This document shows, in pieces, positions 24,400 through 31,994 of a stretch of DNA of 35,056 bases. Origin of the DNA: CAZTDU01 sp050248795 (GTDB lineage Bacteria > Pseudomonadota > Gammaproteobacteria > Burkholderiales > SG8-39); assembly GCA_050248795.1 (NCBI GenBank), contig JBFWRS010000034.1, forward strand, positions 1 to 35,056, read 5' to 3'. A program made the position numbers and the translations under genes. Position 1 is the stretch's first letter; each line of letters starts with the position of its first letter. The notes beneath the pieces were generated by a model. That model was not told where the DNA came from and searched no databases. It worked only from the letters and a program-made list of their open reading frames with translations.

Positions 24400-24909
24400 A
24401 TGACGATCAAGGTTGGCGACAGGATTCCAGACGGCAAGCTCACCGAGTCCGCAGGCTGGGACGATGCCACTTCGTGCCCGATGCCGCCGAATGACGTCGG
24501 CGTGGCCGAGGCGCTGGCGGGCAAGCGGGTTGCGATCTTCGCGCTGCCGGGTGCCTACACGCCCACCTGCTCGGCCAAGCACGTGCCGAGCTACCTTCAG
24601 CAGCTCGATGCGCTGAAGGCGAAGAAGGTGGACGAAGTCTGGTGCGTCGCCGTCAACGACGGCTTCGTCATGGCCGCCTGGGGCCGCGACCAGAAGGCGC
24701 TGGGCAAGATCCGCTTCCTCGGCGACGGCAGCGCGCTGTGGACGAAGGCGCTCGGCCTCGAGCTCGACCTGACCGCGCGCGGCATGGGCGTGCGCTCGCA
24801 GCGCTACTCGATGTTCGTCGACAACGGCGTGGTCAAGCAGCTGAACATCGAGGCGCCGGGCAAGTTCGAAGTCAGCGGCGCCGAAACGATGCTGCAGCAG
24901 CTGGGCTGA
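24400..24909 (+). CDS. Prx5-type peroxiredoxin
   Basis: 169 residues from the ATG at 24400, with AGCGGAG 10-16 nt upstream. The active-site block LPGAYTPTCSAKHVPS contains peroxidatic Cys57 and the supporting Thr54. The later RSQRYSMFVDNG carries the Arg that activates the thiolate in Prx5/AhpE-like enzymes. Other Cys are at 26 and 82, so a resolving Cys inside the protein is possible but not proven; many bacterial members use glutathione or glutaredoxin. It reduces H2O2 and alkyl hydroperoxides in the cytoplasm. An 18-bp perfect palindrome follows 15 nt after the stop. Confidence 0.94.
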   Translation: MTIKVGDRIPDGKLTESAGWDDATSCPMPPNDVGVAEALAGKRVAIFALPGAYTPTCSAKHVPSYLQQLDALKAKKVDEVWCVAVNDGFVMAAWGRDQKALGKIRFLGDGSALWTKALGLELDLTARGMGVRSQRYSMFVDNGVVKQLNIEAPGKFEVSGAETMLQQLG

Positions 24910-24924
24910 AGCCGGTCGGAACTG

Positions 24925-24942
24925 CTGCCGACCGGTCGGCAG
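24925..24942. repeat. 18-bp perfect palindrome downstream of the peroxiredoxin gene
   Basis: CTGCCGACCGGTCGGCAG, identical on both strands. The upstream GCCGGTCGG (24911-24919) can also pair with CCGACCGGT (24928-24936), giving a second, mutually exclusive hairpin. There is no following T-run, so it is not a standard intrinsic terminator. It could be a Rho-type 3' end structure of the peroxiredoxin message or a protein-binding dyad upstream of the secretion locus. Confidence 0.5.
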
Positions 24943-25022
24943 TTGCAGCGGCCGGCGTCGGCGCTTCATCTGTGACTTTTCTGGCATCGCGGGCGCTGCG
25001 GCGCACAATCGTGGGCGCGTGC

Positions 25023-26375
25023 ATGCTACAGTCGGGCATGCTCGCAAGCCGGCTGCGCCACATCCTCCTTGCGGGGCTTCTTGTCGCCAGCATCCCGGTG
25101 CTGGCACAGGACGCCGCGCTCGACCGCGCGCGGCAGCTGATCGACGCGAAGCAGCCTGCGCAGGCCTTCGCGCTGCTGGATCCGCTGGAAGCGCAGCGCG
25201 CCGGCGACCCGGATTACGACTTCCTGCTCGGCCTCGCCGCGCTCGATTCCGGCCGCCTGACGCGCGCCGTGTTCGCGCTGGAGCGCGTGCTCGCCGCACG
25301 GCCCGACGACCCGCGCGTGCGCGCCGAGATCGCGCGCGCGTTCTTCCTCATGGGCGAAAACGAGAACGCGCGAAAGGAGTTCCAGGCGGTCAAGGCAGCG
25401 AATCCGCCGGCCGAGGTGGCAGCCACCATCGACCGGTTTCTGGACACGCTGGACATCCGCGGCAACCGGCCGCCGAACGAGCGCGAGGGCTTCACCGGCT
25501 TTCTCGAGGCGGGGGTCGGGCACGACAGCAACGCCAATTCGGCGACCGCCACGTCGAGCTTTGCGATTCCGCTCTTCCCCGGGGCGATCTTCAACCTGGG
25601 CGCGGGCGCAACCAGCCGCTCGGACGAGTTCCTCACGCTCGCCGGCGGCATCACCGGGACCAAGTTCCTCTCCGGCACGGTGACGCTGTTCGGTACCGCG
25701 AACTTCGACCGGCGCATCAACGATACGCTGGACCGCTTCGACACCGGCAGCCTCGGCGGATCGGTCGGCGTCACCGTCGATCGCGACGCCGACGAGTTCA
25801 CGCTTGCAGCGCAGCTGCAGCGCTTCGACGTCGACAATACGCGCTTTCGCAGGGCCACGGGCGCCATCGCACAGTGGCGGCGCAACTTCGGCCCCTTCGA
25901 CCAGCTCACCGCCTACCTGCAGCGCACGCGCCTGACCTATCCCGGCCAGCGCACGCGCGACGCCGACCGCACTGCGCTCGGTGCGGCCTGGGCGCACGCC
26001 TTCGACCATCCGCGCGCACCGGTGCTGTTCGCCAGCGCGTACGCCGGGCAGGAGGATGAGCGCGCCTCCGGCGTGCCGCAGTTCGGCCACCGTTTCATCG
26101 GCGGGCGACTGGGCGGCCAGATCGACATCGCGCGCGGACTGAAGGTTTCCGCCAACCTCAGTCATGAGGAGCGGCGCTATGGCGGCCCGGACCCCTTGTT
26201 CCTCGGCAAGCGGCGCGACCGGGAAACCAGCCTGCGCCTGGCGCTGCCCTGGGACATCGCGCGCAACTGGCAACTGACGCCGCAGCTGAGCTTCACCGAC
26301 AACCGTTCCAACATTGTCATCAACGACTACTCGCGCACGCAGATCTTCGTCACGCTGCGCCGCGACTTCCGCTGA
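25023..26375 (+). CDS. Slam-like (DUF560-type) TPR/beta-barrel outer-membrane protein, probable type XI secretion translocator
   Basis: 450 residues: a signal peptide (ILLAGLLVASIPVLAQ), a helical TPR-like domain at about 25-150 (ARQLIDAKQPAQAFALLDPL, LARPDDPRVRAEIARAFF-like repeats), then a long region of alternating beta strands to a C-terminal FVTLRRDFR, as in an outer-membrane barrel ending in Phe-x. The barrel opens with GFLEAGVGHDSNAN, a motif I associate with DUF560/Slam proteins. Length and TPR-plus-barrel order match surface lipoprotein assembly modulators, which move specific proteins across the outer membrane. The next gene, 13 nt downstream, is the likely cargo. The start is uncertain: the ATG at 25038 gives a tighter signal peptide and has TACAGT 5 nt upstream. 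The Slam assignment is motif-based; a generic TPR-porin remains possible. Confidence 0.72.
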   Translation: MLQSGMLASRLRHILLAGLLVASIPVLAQDAALDRARQLIDAKQPAQAFALLDPLEAQRAGDPDYDFLLGLAALDSGRLTRAVFALERVLAARPDDPRVRAEIARAFFLMGENENARKEFQAVKAANPPAEVAATIDRFLDTLDIRGNRPPNEREGFTGFLEAGVGHDSNANSATATSSFAIPLFPGAIFNLGAGATSRSDEFLTLAGGITGTKFLSGTVTLFGTANFDRRINDTLDRFDTGSLGGSVGVTVDRDADEFTLAAQLQRFDVDNTRFRRATGAIAQWRRNFGPFDQLTAYLQRTRLTYPGQRTRDADRTALGAAWAHAFDHPRAPVLFASAYAGQEDERASGVPQFGHRFIGGRLGGQIDIARGLKVSANLSHEERRYGGPDPLFLGKRRDRETSLRLALPWDIARNWQLTPQLSFTDNRSNIVINDYSRTQIFVTLRRDFR

Positions 26376-26388
26376 TTCCGGAGGTACC

Positions 26389-28494
26389 ATGCAACTGACC
26401 CACGCTCTCCTCAGGCAGACCGCGATCGCGGCTTCGGTCGCCGCGGCGTTCCCGGGATTCGCCCTCGCACAGAACGCCGCCAGGGTGGACTTCGCCATCG
26501 GCAATCCCACCGCCACTGGCGCCGACGGCCGCAGCCGGCCGCTGGTCAAGGGCGCCGAGGTACGCGTCGGCGAACTTGTCAGCACCGGCCAGGGCCGCGT
26601 GCAGCTGCGCTTCGCCGACGGCGCGCAGATGGCGCTGCAGCCCGGCACGGACTTCAAGGTCGAAGAGTTCCGCTTCGCGCAGAAGGGCGAAGGCGAGGAC
26701 AACGTGGTCATGAACCTGCTGAAGGGCGGCATGCGCACGATCACCGGGCTGATCGGCCGCAGCAATCAGGCAAAGTACGCGCTGAAGACGCCTTCGGCTA
26801 CCATCGGCATTCGCGGCACGGAGTTCACCGCCGAGTTCGCGGATTCCCTGCGCGCGTTCTGCGTCGAAGGGCTGATCTTCCTCGCCAACGAGGGCGGCAG
26901 CCTGCTGCTGGGCAGCGGCCAGGGCGCGTTCGTGTCCACGTTCACCGCGCCGCCGCAGCGGGACGACACCAAGCCTTCGCTGCCGACGATCTCGAAGCAG
27001 GAGATGGAAGTGCTGCTGCAGCTCGCGGGCGTGGATCCGACCAACCCGCTGCAGGACTTCGACCCGGTGGTCACGCTGCAGACCGCGCTGGCGCAGGTTT
27101 CGGAGACGCGCCTGGTCGGCACCCTGAACGGCAACTGGGCGGCGGTGATCAACCAGTCCGGCTCCGACCCGGGTTCGGTGAGGAACATGCCGGTGACGTT
27201 CGACAACTCAGGGAACCTGACGCAGTTCAACGATACGTCCGCCTCGTACACCGCCAGCACCGGTACCGCCACCTCGAAGTCCGCCGGCAACGACGGCATC
27301 ATCGCCTGGGGCAAGTGGTCCGACGGCGTCACCGGCGGCAACAATCCGGCGTTCGGCAACAAGGACCTCGGCAACGGCCCGCTGCACTACGTCGCCGGCC
27401 TGCCGGTGTCGAGCACGCCTACCACCGGCGTCGCCACCTACTCGATGCTCGGCTCCAGCGCATCGTGCTTCGGCAACGGCTGCACCACGGCGACCGTCGA
27501 AAGTTCGTCCCTGTCCGTGGACTTCAAGGCGCTGTCGGTATCGCTGTCGATGGGGCTCAGGGTGGACGGCACGGACAGCGGCCTGTACCAGTACACCGGA
27601 AGCAGCGGCACGCTCAGCAGCGGCGGCTTCCAGCTGAGCGGCGCGTTCAGCGGCGGCACCGGCAGCTCGGGCAGCAGCTTCAGCGGCGCCGGTTTCCTGT
27701 CGGGTTCCGGCGCGCTGCGCGCCGGCCTGGCCTGGGACGGCCTGCTCGGCGCGAACAGCACCCGCGTCGCCGGCGCGAACGCGTACTCGCGCGGCACGAT
27801 CAGCGACTCGTCCTTGCTGACGGGAACCTTCAGTGGAAACTGGGCTGCCGCCCTGCTCGGCGACAGCGGCGGGTGGCACGAAACCGGCCAGCAGGTGACG
27901 CTGGACAGCGGCGGCCGGCTGACCCAGTTTGCAGACAACAACGAAGGTCCGGGCACCACGTCGCTGGGCACCGCGACGGCGACATCTTCCGGGAACGATG
28001 GCGCGATGGCATGGGGCAAATGGATGGGCGGTACGACGGCGGGCGACGGATTCTTCTCCAGTTCGGACCTCAGCTCGTCGCCGCTGTACTACGTGGTCGG
28101 CCTGCCGGTTTCCTCGATGCCCACGTCCGGCACCGCAACCTACAACCTGGGCAGCCACATCGCTTCGTGCAGCGGCGGCAGCTGCACCAGCGCGACGGTG
28201 AACAGTTCCTCGCTGTCGGTGGACTTCGGCGCCATGCAAGTCGGCGTGGCGATGAGCCTGACGGTCAATGGATCGAACGCCGGCACATGGACCGTCTCCG
28301 GCCTGACACCGTCGCTGAACGCCAGCGGCGGATTCTCCGGCAGCGGCAGCATGACAGGGCCGGGCTGCGCGGGCGCACTCTACGGCGCAGGCTTCCTGTC
28401 CGGCTCCGGCGCCGCGCGCGCAGGCATGGCCTGGAACGGCTACGTCGGCATCGGCACCAACGTCGCAGGCGCGAACGTGTACACGAAGCAGTAA
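26389..28494 (+). CDS. Secreted FecR-domain protein with two long Ser/Gly-rich repeats; candidate cargo of the upstream translocator
   Basis: 701 residues with GGAGG 5 nt before the ATG. A Sec signal ends FALA-Q (cleavage near 27) with no lipobox Cys, so it is soluble rather than a lipoprotein. A FecR domain follows (about 50-150: VKGAEVRVGELVSTGQGRVQ, LKTPSATIGIRGTEF). Residues 244-478 and 479-701 are two diverged copies of one module: GTxxGNWAA, NDGxxAWGKW, YVxGLPVSSxPTxGxATY, a CX4C loop (Cys360/365; Cys594/599), SSSLSVDF and GAGFLSGSGAxRAGxAW. The Ser/Gly/Thr-rich beta pattern and GxATY plus SVDF strands recall TbpB-type barrel domains of known Slam cargo; that link is inference. Without it, the protein would be called only a FecR-domain exported protein. 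Confidence 0.8.
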   Translation: MQLTHALLRQTAIAASVAAAFPGFALAQNAARVDFAIGNPTATGADGRSRPLVKGAEVRVGELVSTGQGRVQLRFADGAQMALQPGTDFKVEEFRFAQKGEGEDNVVMNLLKGGMRTITGLIGRSNQAKYALKTPSATIGIRGTEFTAEFADSLRAFCVEGLIFLANEGGSLLLGSGQGAFVSTFTAPPQRDDTKPSLPTISKQEMEVLLQLAGVDPTNPLQDFDPVVTLQTALAQVSETRLVGTLNGNWAAVINQSGSDPGSVRNMPVTFDNSGNLTQFNDTSASYTASTGTATSKSAGNDGIIAWGKWSDGVTGGNNPAFGNKDLGNGPLHYVAGLPVSSTPTTGVATYSMLGSSASCFGNGCTTATVESSSLSVDFKALSVSLSMGLRVDGTDSGLYQYTGSSGTLSSGGFQLSGAFSGGTGSSGSSFSGAGFLSGSGALRAGLAWDGLLGANSTRVAGANAYSRGTISDSSLLTGTFSGNWAAALLGDSGGWHETGQQVTLDSGGRLTQFADNNEGPGTTSLGTATATSSGNDGAMAWGKWMGGTTAGDGFFSSSDLSSSPLYYVVGLPVSSMPTSGTATYNLGSHIASCSGGSCTSATVNSSSLSVDFGAMQVGVAMSLTVNGSNAGTWTVSGLTPSLNASGGFSGSGSMTGPGCAGALYGAGFLSGSGAARAGMAWNGYVGIGTNVAGANVYTKQ
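27118..28491 (+). repeat. Two tandem protein-coding repeat modules of about 235 codons
   Basis: Copy one runs 27118-27822 and copy two 27823-28491. Aligned blocks include GNWAA, AWGKW, GLPVSS, SLSVDF, GAGFLSGSGA and VAGANxY, with the CX4C pair offset by 234 residues. The copies differ at many positions, so this is an old internal duplication, not a recent one. Confidence 0.85.
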
Positions 28495-28506
28495 GCAGCG
28501 CAACGA

Positions 28507-29859
28507 ATGGCGGCACTGCCGTTCTCGTGCGTGCCGGGAATCGCCTGGCCGGCGCTGCCGACCGCCGCTGGCGCGAGCATGCTGGCGATGCAGTGGCAGC
28601 TCGAGCAGTCGCAGTGGTGGACGCCGGAAGCGCTGCTCGAACGGCAGCTCGCGCAGCTTGCGGAACTCATCGAACACGCGCTGGCCCGCGTTCCCGCCTA
28701 TCGCGACGTGCCGCGGGAGGTCTTCCGCAGCCTGGACCCCGAATCCTTCCGCCGCTGGCCGATCCTGGACAAGCGCGACCTTGCAGGCAACGAACCACGG
28801 TTCTGCGCGGACACGGTACCCAGGGAGCACGGCCGCATCCTGACAGGATCCACCAGCGGCTCGAGCGGCGTTCCGGTCAAGCTGGCGTACACGGATGTCG
28901 CCCAGTTCCAGTTTCACGCGCTGGTGGTACGCAACCACCTCTGGCACGGCCTCGACCTGTCGGCGAAGCTGTGCGCGATCAACTCCCTGCTCGAGGACGG
29001 CACGCAAGCTGCGTGGAGCCCGGTAACCGCCGCGGCGTTCCGCACCGGGCCGGCCGCGATGCTCAGTTCCAGCAACGACACCGACGTGCTGCTCGACTGG
29101 CTGATCGACGAACGACCGGGATACCTGCAGACCCGGCCCAGCACGCTGCAGGCCCTGCTCCTGCGCAGCCGCGAGAGCGGGAAGGTACCCCCTGGCCTGC
29201 GCGCCGCAATCCTGCTTGGCGAGTCCGTGCCCGCGGGCCTGCGCGAGCTGGCGCGCGAGCAATGGCACCTGCCGCTCATCGACGCCTACAGCTGCGGCGA
29301 GTTCGGCACGCTGGCGCTGCAATGCCCTGATCACGAGCACTACCACGTGCAGGCTGAATCGGCCTACGTCGAGATCCTGCGCGAAGACGGCACGCCTTGC
29401 GCCGTTGGCGAGACCGGGCGTGTGGTGGTCACCACGCTGCACAACTTCGCCATGCCGCTGATCCGGTATGAGCTCGGCGACTACGCCGAGGTCGGCGCGC
29501 CCTGCCCCTGCGGTCGCGGCCTTCCGGTGCTGGCGCGAATCGCCGGTCGGGTGCGCAACATGGCCGTCGACCCGGACGGCCGGCGCTTCTGGCCGTCCTT
29601 TCCCGCCCTTGCGTTCCTCGATGTTGCGCCGCTGCGCGGCATGCAACTCGTTCAGCTTTCTCCGTCGCATGTCGAGGTACGCTACCTGCTGGACCGCGAT
29701 CTGGACCGGGACGAGGAAGGCAAGCTGTGCCGGAACCTGAACGCGTACCTGCGCTATCCGTTCCAGCTCAGCTTCAGCCGGGTGGACGCACTCGAGCGCA
29801 TGCCTGGCGGCAAGTTCGAGGACTTCATCTCGCGTATCGAGCAGCCCGAGGCCGCATGA
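28507..29859 (+). CDS. CapK/PaaK-like adenylate-forming enzyme (phenylacetate-CoA ligase family)
   Basis: Up to 450 residues. The AMP-binding P-loop is ILTGSTSGSSGVPVKL (about 112-127). Later family landmarks are YSCGEFGTLALQC, GETGRVVVTTLHNFAMPLIRYELGDYAEVG and the Cys-containing CPCGRGLPVL. This is the CapK/PaaK branch, which activates a carboxylic acid as an adenylate, sometimes passing it to CoA; in polysaccharide clusters such proteins are linked to modification of surface glycans. The real start may be the Met at 28579 or 28588, because the first 24 residues are atypical and no Shine-Dalgarno is seen. It starts 13 nt after the cargo gene and overlaps the glycosyltransferase gene by ATGA, so it belongs to this operon. 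Substrate unknown. Confidence 0.85.
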   Translation: MAALPFSCVPGIAWPALPTAAGASMLAMQWQLEQSQWWTPEALLERQLAQLAELIEHALARVPAYRDVPREVFRSLDPESFRRWPILDKRDLAGNEPRFCADTVPREHGRILTGSTSGSSGVPVKLAYTDVAQFQFHALVVRNHLWHGLDLSAKLCAINSLLEDGTQAAWSPVTAAAFRTGPAAMLSSSNDTDVLLDWLIDERPGYLQTRPSTLQALLLRSRESGKVPPGLRAAILLGESVPAGLRELAREQWHLPLIDAYSCGEFGTLALQCPDHEHYHVQAESAYVEILREDGTPCAVGETGRVVVTTLHNFAMPLIRYELGDYAEVGAPCPCGRGLPVLARIAGRVRNMAVDPDGRRFWPSFPALAFLDVAPLRGMQLVQLSPSHVEVRYLLDRDLDRDEEGKLCRNLNAYLRYPFQLSFSRVDALERMPGGKFEDFISRIEQPEAA

Positions 29860-31994
29860 GCGCCGCGGTGGCGAGATCGCTGCTCGACAGCGGACAGCTG
29901 GTCGCCGCGGAGCGCGCATGCGAGGCGGCGCTGGCGCTCGGCGACTCGTTCGAGCTGCGCTTCCTGCTTGGAACCGCGCGCTACCGACTGGGGCGTCACG
30001 GCGCGGCTGTCACGGCCTTCGAGCACTGCCTCAGCCTCGCTCCCGAGCGAACCGAGGCCAGGTTCGCCCGCGCATTCGCCCTGGAGAAGCTCGGGCGCAA
30101 GGCTGAGGCGGCCGAGGACCTGCAGGCGTGCCTCGAGGCGAAGCCGGACTCGGCCGACATCGCCGCCATGCTGGGGACGCTGCGCGAGGACCTCGGCGAC
30201 ACAGACGCAGCCATGGCGCTGTATGCGCGCGCCCTGGACCTCGATCCGAACTGCGTGCCCGCGCGCCTGAATCGCGGCGCGCTGCTGCTGCGGCAGAACA
30301 GGCCCGAGGAGGCACTGCGCGAGTTCGACGAGCTTGCTGCACGCTCCGGGCTTGCGGTCGCCCAGGTCAATCGGGCGCAGGCCCTGTTCGCCCTGTATCG
30401 CGACGACGAGGCGCTCGCGGCCGCGGACAGCGCCCTCGCACAGGATCCGCACAACGTGCTTGCGGCGTGCAACCGCGCCATCGCCCTCGCCGCGCTCGGG
30501 CGCACCGCCGAGTCCAGCGAAGCCTTCCGCCGCGCGCGCGACATCGATGCGGCGCAGTGCGCGCGCATCCTCGCTTCGCCCGCCTATGGCGCATGGACTG
30601 AGTCGGTGCCGGACCCGCTGACCATCGCCGCGCTGCGAACCGTGCAACGCCGCCAGGTATGCGACTGGCGCGGAGGCGAAGATGACGTCGCGCGCGTGCG
30701 CGCGCTCCCGCATCATCCGCTCGGCCCGCTGCTCGCGCGGCGGCACCTCGCGATCGCCTTCGACATCCTCGCGCTGCCGCTCGACCCCGGGGAACTGCTT
30801 GCGTTCGGCAGGCATGTCGCACGCGTGTTCGCGGCGCAGCCGTGCCCGCGCCCGCCTGCGCGCGCAGCGGACGCACGCATCCGGGTCGGGTTCCTGTCGC
30901 CGGATTTCCGCGCGCACCCTACCGCATGGCTTGCCCGCCTGCTGCTGCGGCTGCTCGACCGGTCGCGCTTCGAGGTCCATGCCTACGCGCTCAATCCCGA
31001 CACCGGCGACGCATTGAGGCTCGACATGCTGCGCGAGGCGGATCGCTTCATCGATATGTCGCGCTGGACCGATGAAGAGGCGGCAGCGCGCATCGCCGGC
31101 GATCGCATCGACGTGCTGGTCGAGTGCGGCGGATACTGCGACGGCACGCGTGCGGGCATCCTCGCCTTGCGTCCCGCATCCGTGCAGGCAAGCTTTCTCG
31201 GCATGCCGGGCACGCTCGGTCTGGAGGCCATCGACTACCGCATCAGCGACATGTTCTGCACGCCGCCGGCCGCCCAGGCCTGCTGGACCGAGAAGCTCGT
31301 GCTGCTGCCGGAAACGCACCTGGTGTACCACCCGCCGCCGGAAGCGGAGACGCCCTCGCGGGAATCGCTGGGCCTCCCCAGGGATGGCTTTGTCTACTGC
31401 TGCTTCAGCAATCCGCTGAAGATAGAGCCGGTGATCTTCGCCGCCTGGATGCGCATCCTGCGCGCCGTGCCCGCGAGCGTGCTGTGGCTGTACGCAGGCC
31501 GTGAGCTGGCACGCGACAACCTGCGCCGCGAAGCCGCGGCGGCCGGCATCGATCCGCGGCGACTGGTGTTCTTTGCCGGCGTGCCGCGCACGCAGTTCGT
31601 CGCCGCCGCCGCTCGCGCGGACCTGTTCCTCGACACGCTGTACTTCGGCGCGCACACCACCGCGATGGACGTGCTGTGGGCCGGCGTCCCGGTGCTGACC
31701 TGCCCGGGCGAAACGATGGCCTCACGGCTCGCGGGGAGCCTGGTGCACGCCGCGCGGCTGCCGGAGCTGGCAGTGCAGGACCTCGATGCCTACGTCGAAA
31801 CCGCAGTGCGGCTGGCGCGTTGTCCCGAGGAACTCGCGTCACTGCGCGAGCGGCTGCGCGCAGCGCGCACCGCGGCGCCGATATTCGACGTGCCGGCGCG
31901 CGTCAGCGCCTTCGCCGCCGCGCTCGAGGCCATGCATCGCCGGCGGCTGGCGGGGCTGGCGCCGGACACGCTGGTCGCCGGACGCGACTTCTAG
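29856..31994 (+). CDS. TPR-containing GT41 glycosyltransferase (O-GlcNAc-transferase-like)
   Basis: 712 residues, no signal peptide, so cytoplasmic. Residues 1 to about 225 are TPR units (e.g. AFEHCLSLAPERTEARFARA, YARALDLDPNCVPARLNRG). From about 292 comes the OGT catalytic region: VGFLSPDFRAHPTAWL with His354 (human OGT His498 position), FLGMPGTLGLEAIDYRISD, CCFSNPLKIEP with Lys522 (human Lys842 position), and the UDP-binding FGAHTTAMDVLWAGVPVLT plus CPGETMASRLAGS. Known family members attach GlcNAc, glucose or fucose to Ser/Thr or Asn of proteins. Lying last in the secretion locus, it most plausibly glycosylates the Ser/Thr-rich secreted protein before export; that is inference. The start overlaps the previous stop as ATGA; the stop shares CTAG with the convergent HpaB-type gene. 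Confidence 0.92.
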   Translation: MSAAVARSLLDSGQLVAAERACEAALALGDSFELRFLLGTARYRLGRHGAAVTAFEHCLSLAPERTEARFARAFALEKLGRKAEAAEDLQACLEAKPDSADIAAMLGTLREDLGDTDAAMALYARALDLDPNCVPARLNRGALLLRQNRPEEALREFDELAARSGLAVAQVNRAQALFALYRDDEALAAADSALAQDPHNVLAACNRAIALAALGRTAESSEAFRRARDIDAAQCARILASPAYGAWTESVPDPLTIAALRTVQRRQVCDWRGGEDDVARVRALPHHPLGPLLARRHLAIAFDILALPLDPGELLAFGRHVARVFAAQPCPRPPARAADARIRVGFLSPDFRAHPTAWLARLLLRLLDRSRFEVHAYALNPDTGDALRLDMLREADRFIDMSRWTDEEAAARIAGDRIDVLVECGGYCDGTRAGILALRPASVQASFLGMPGTLGLEAIDYRISDMFCTPPAAQACWTEKLVLLPETHLVYHPPPEAETPSRESLGLPRDGFVYCCFSNPLKIEPVIFAAWMRILRAVPASVLWLYAGRELARDNLRREAAAAGIDPRRLVFFAGVPRTQFVAAAARADLFLDTLYFGAHTTAMDVLWAGVPVLTCPGETMASRLAGSLVHAARLPELAVQDLDAYVETAVRLARCPEELASLRERLRAARTAAPIFDVPARVSAFAAALEAMHRRRLAGLAPDTLVAGRDF

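Noticed and set aside
24925..24942. The palindrome as a standard intrinsic terminator
   Set aside because: No run of T follows, and the perfect symmetry leaves no natural loop without giving up central base pairs.
26389..28494. The FecR/repeat protein as a surface lipoprotein, the usual Slam cargo
   Set aside because: The signal peptide ends FALA-Q without a lipobox Cys, so a soluble secreted protein is the better reading.
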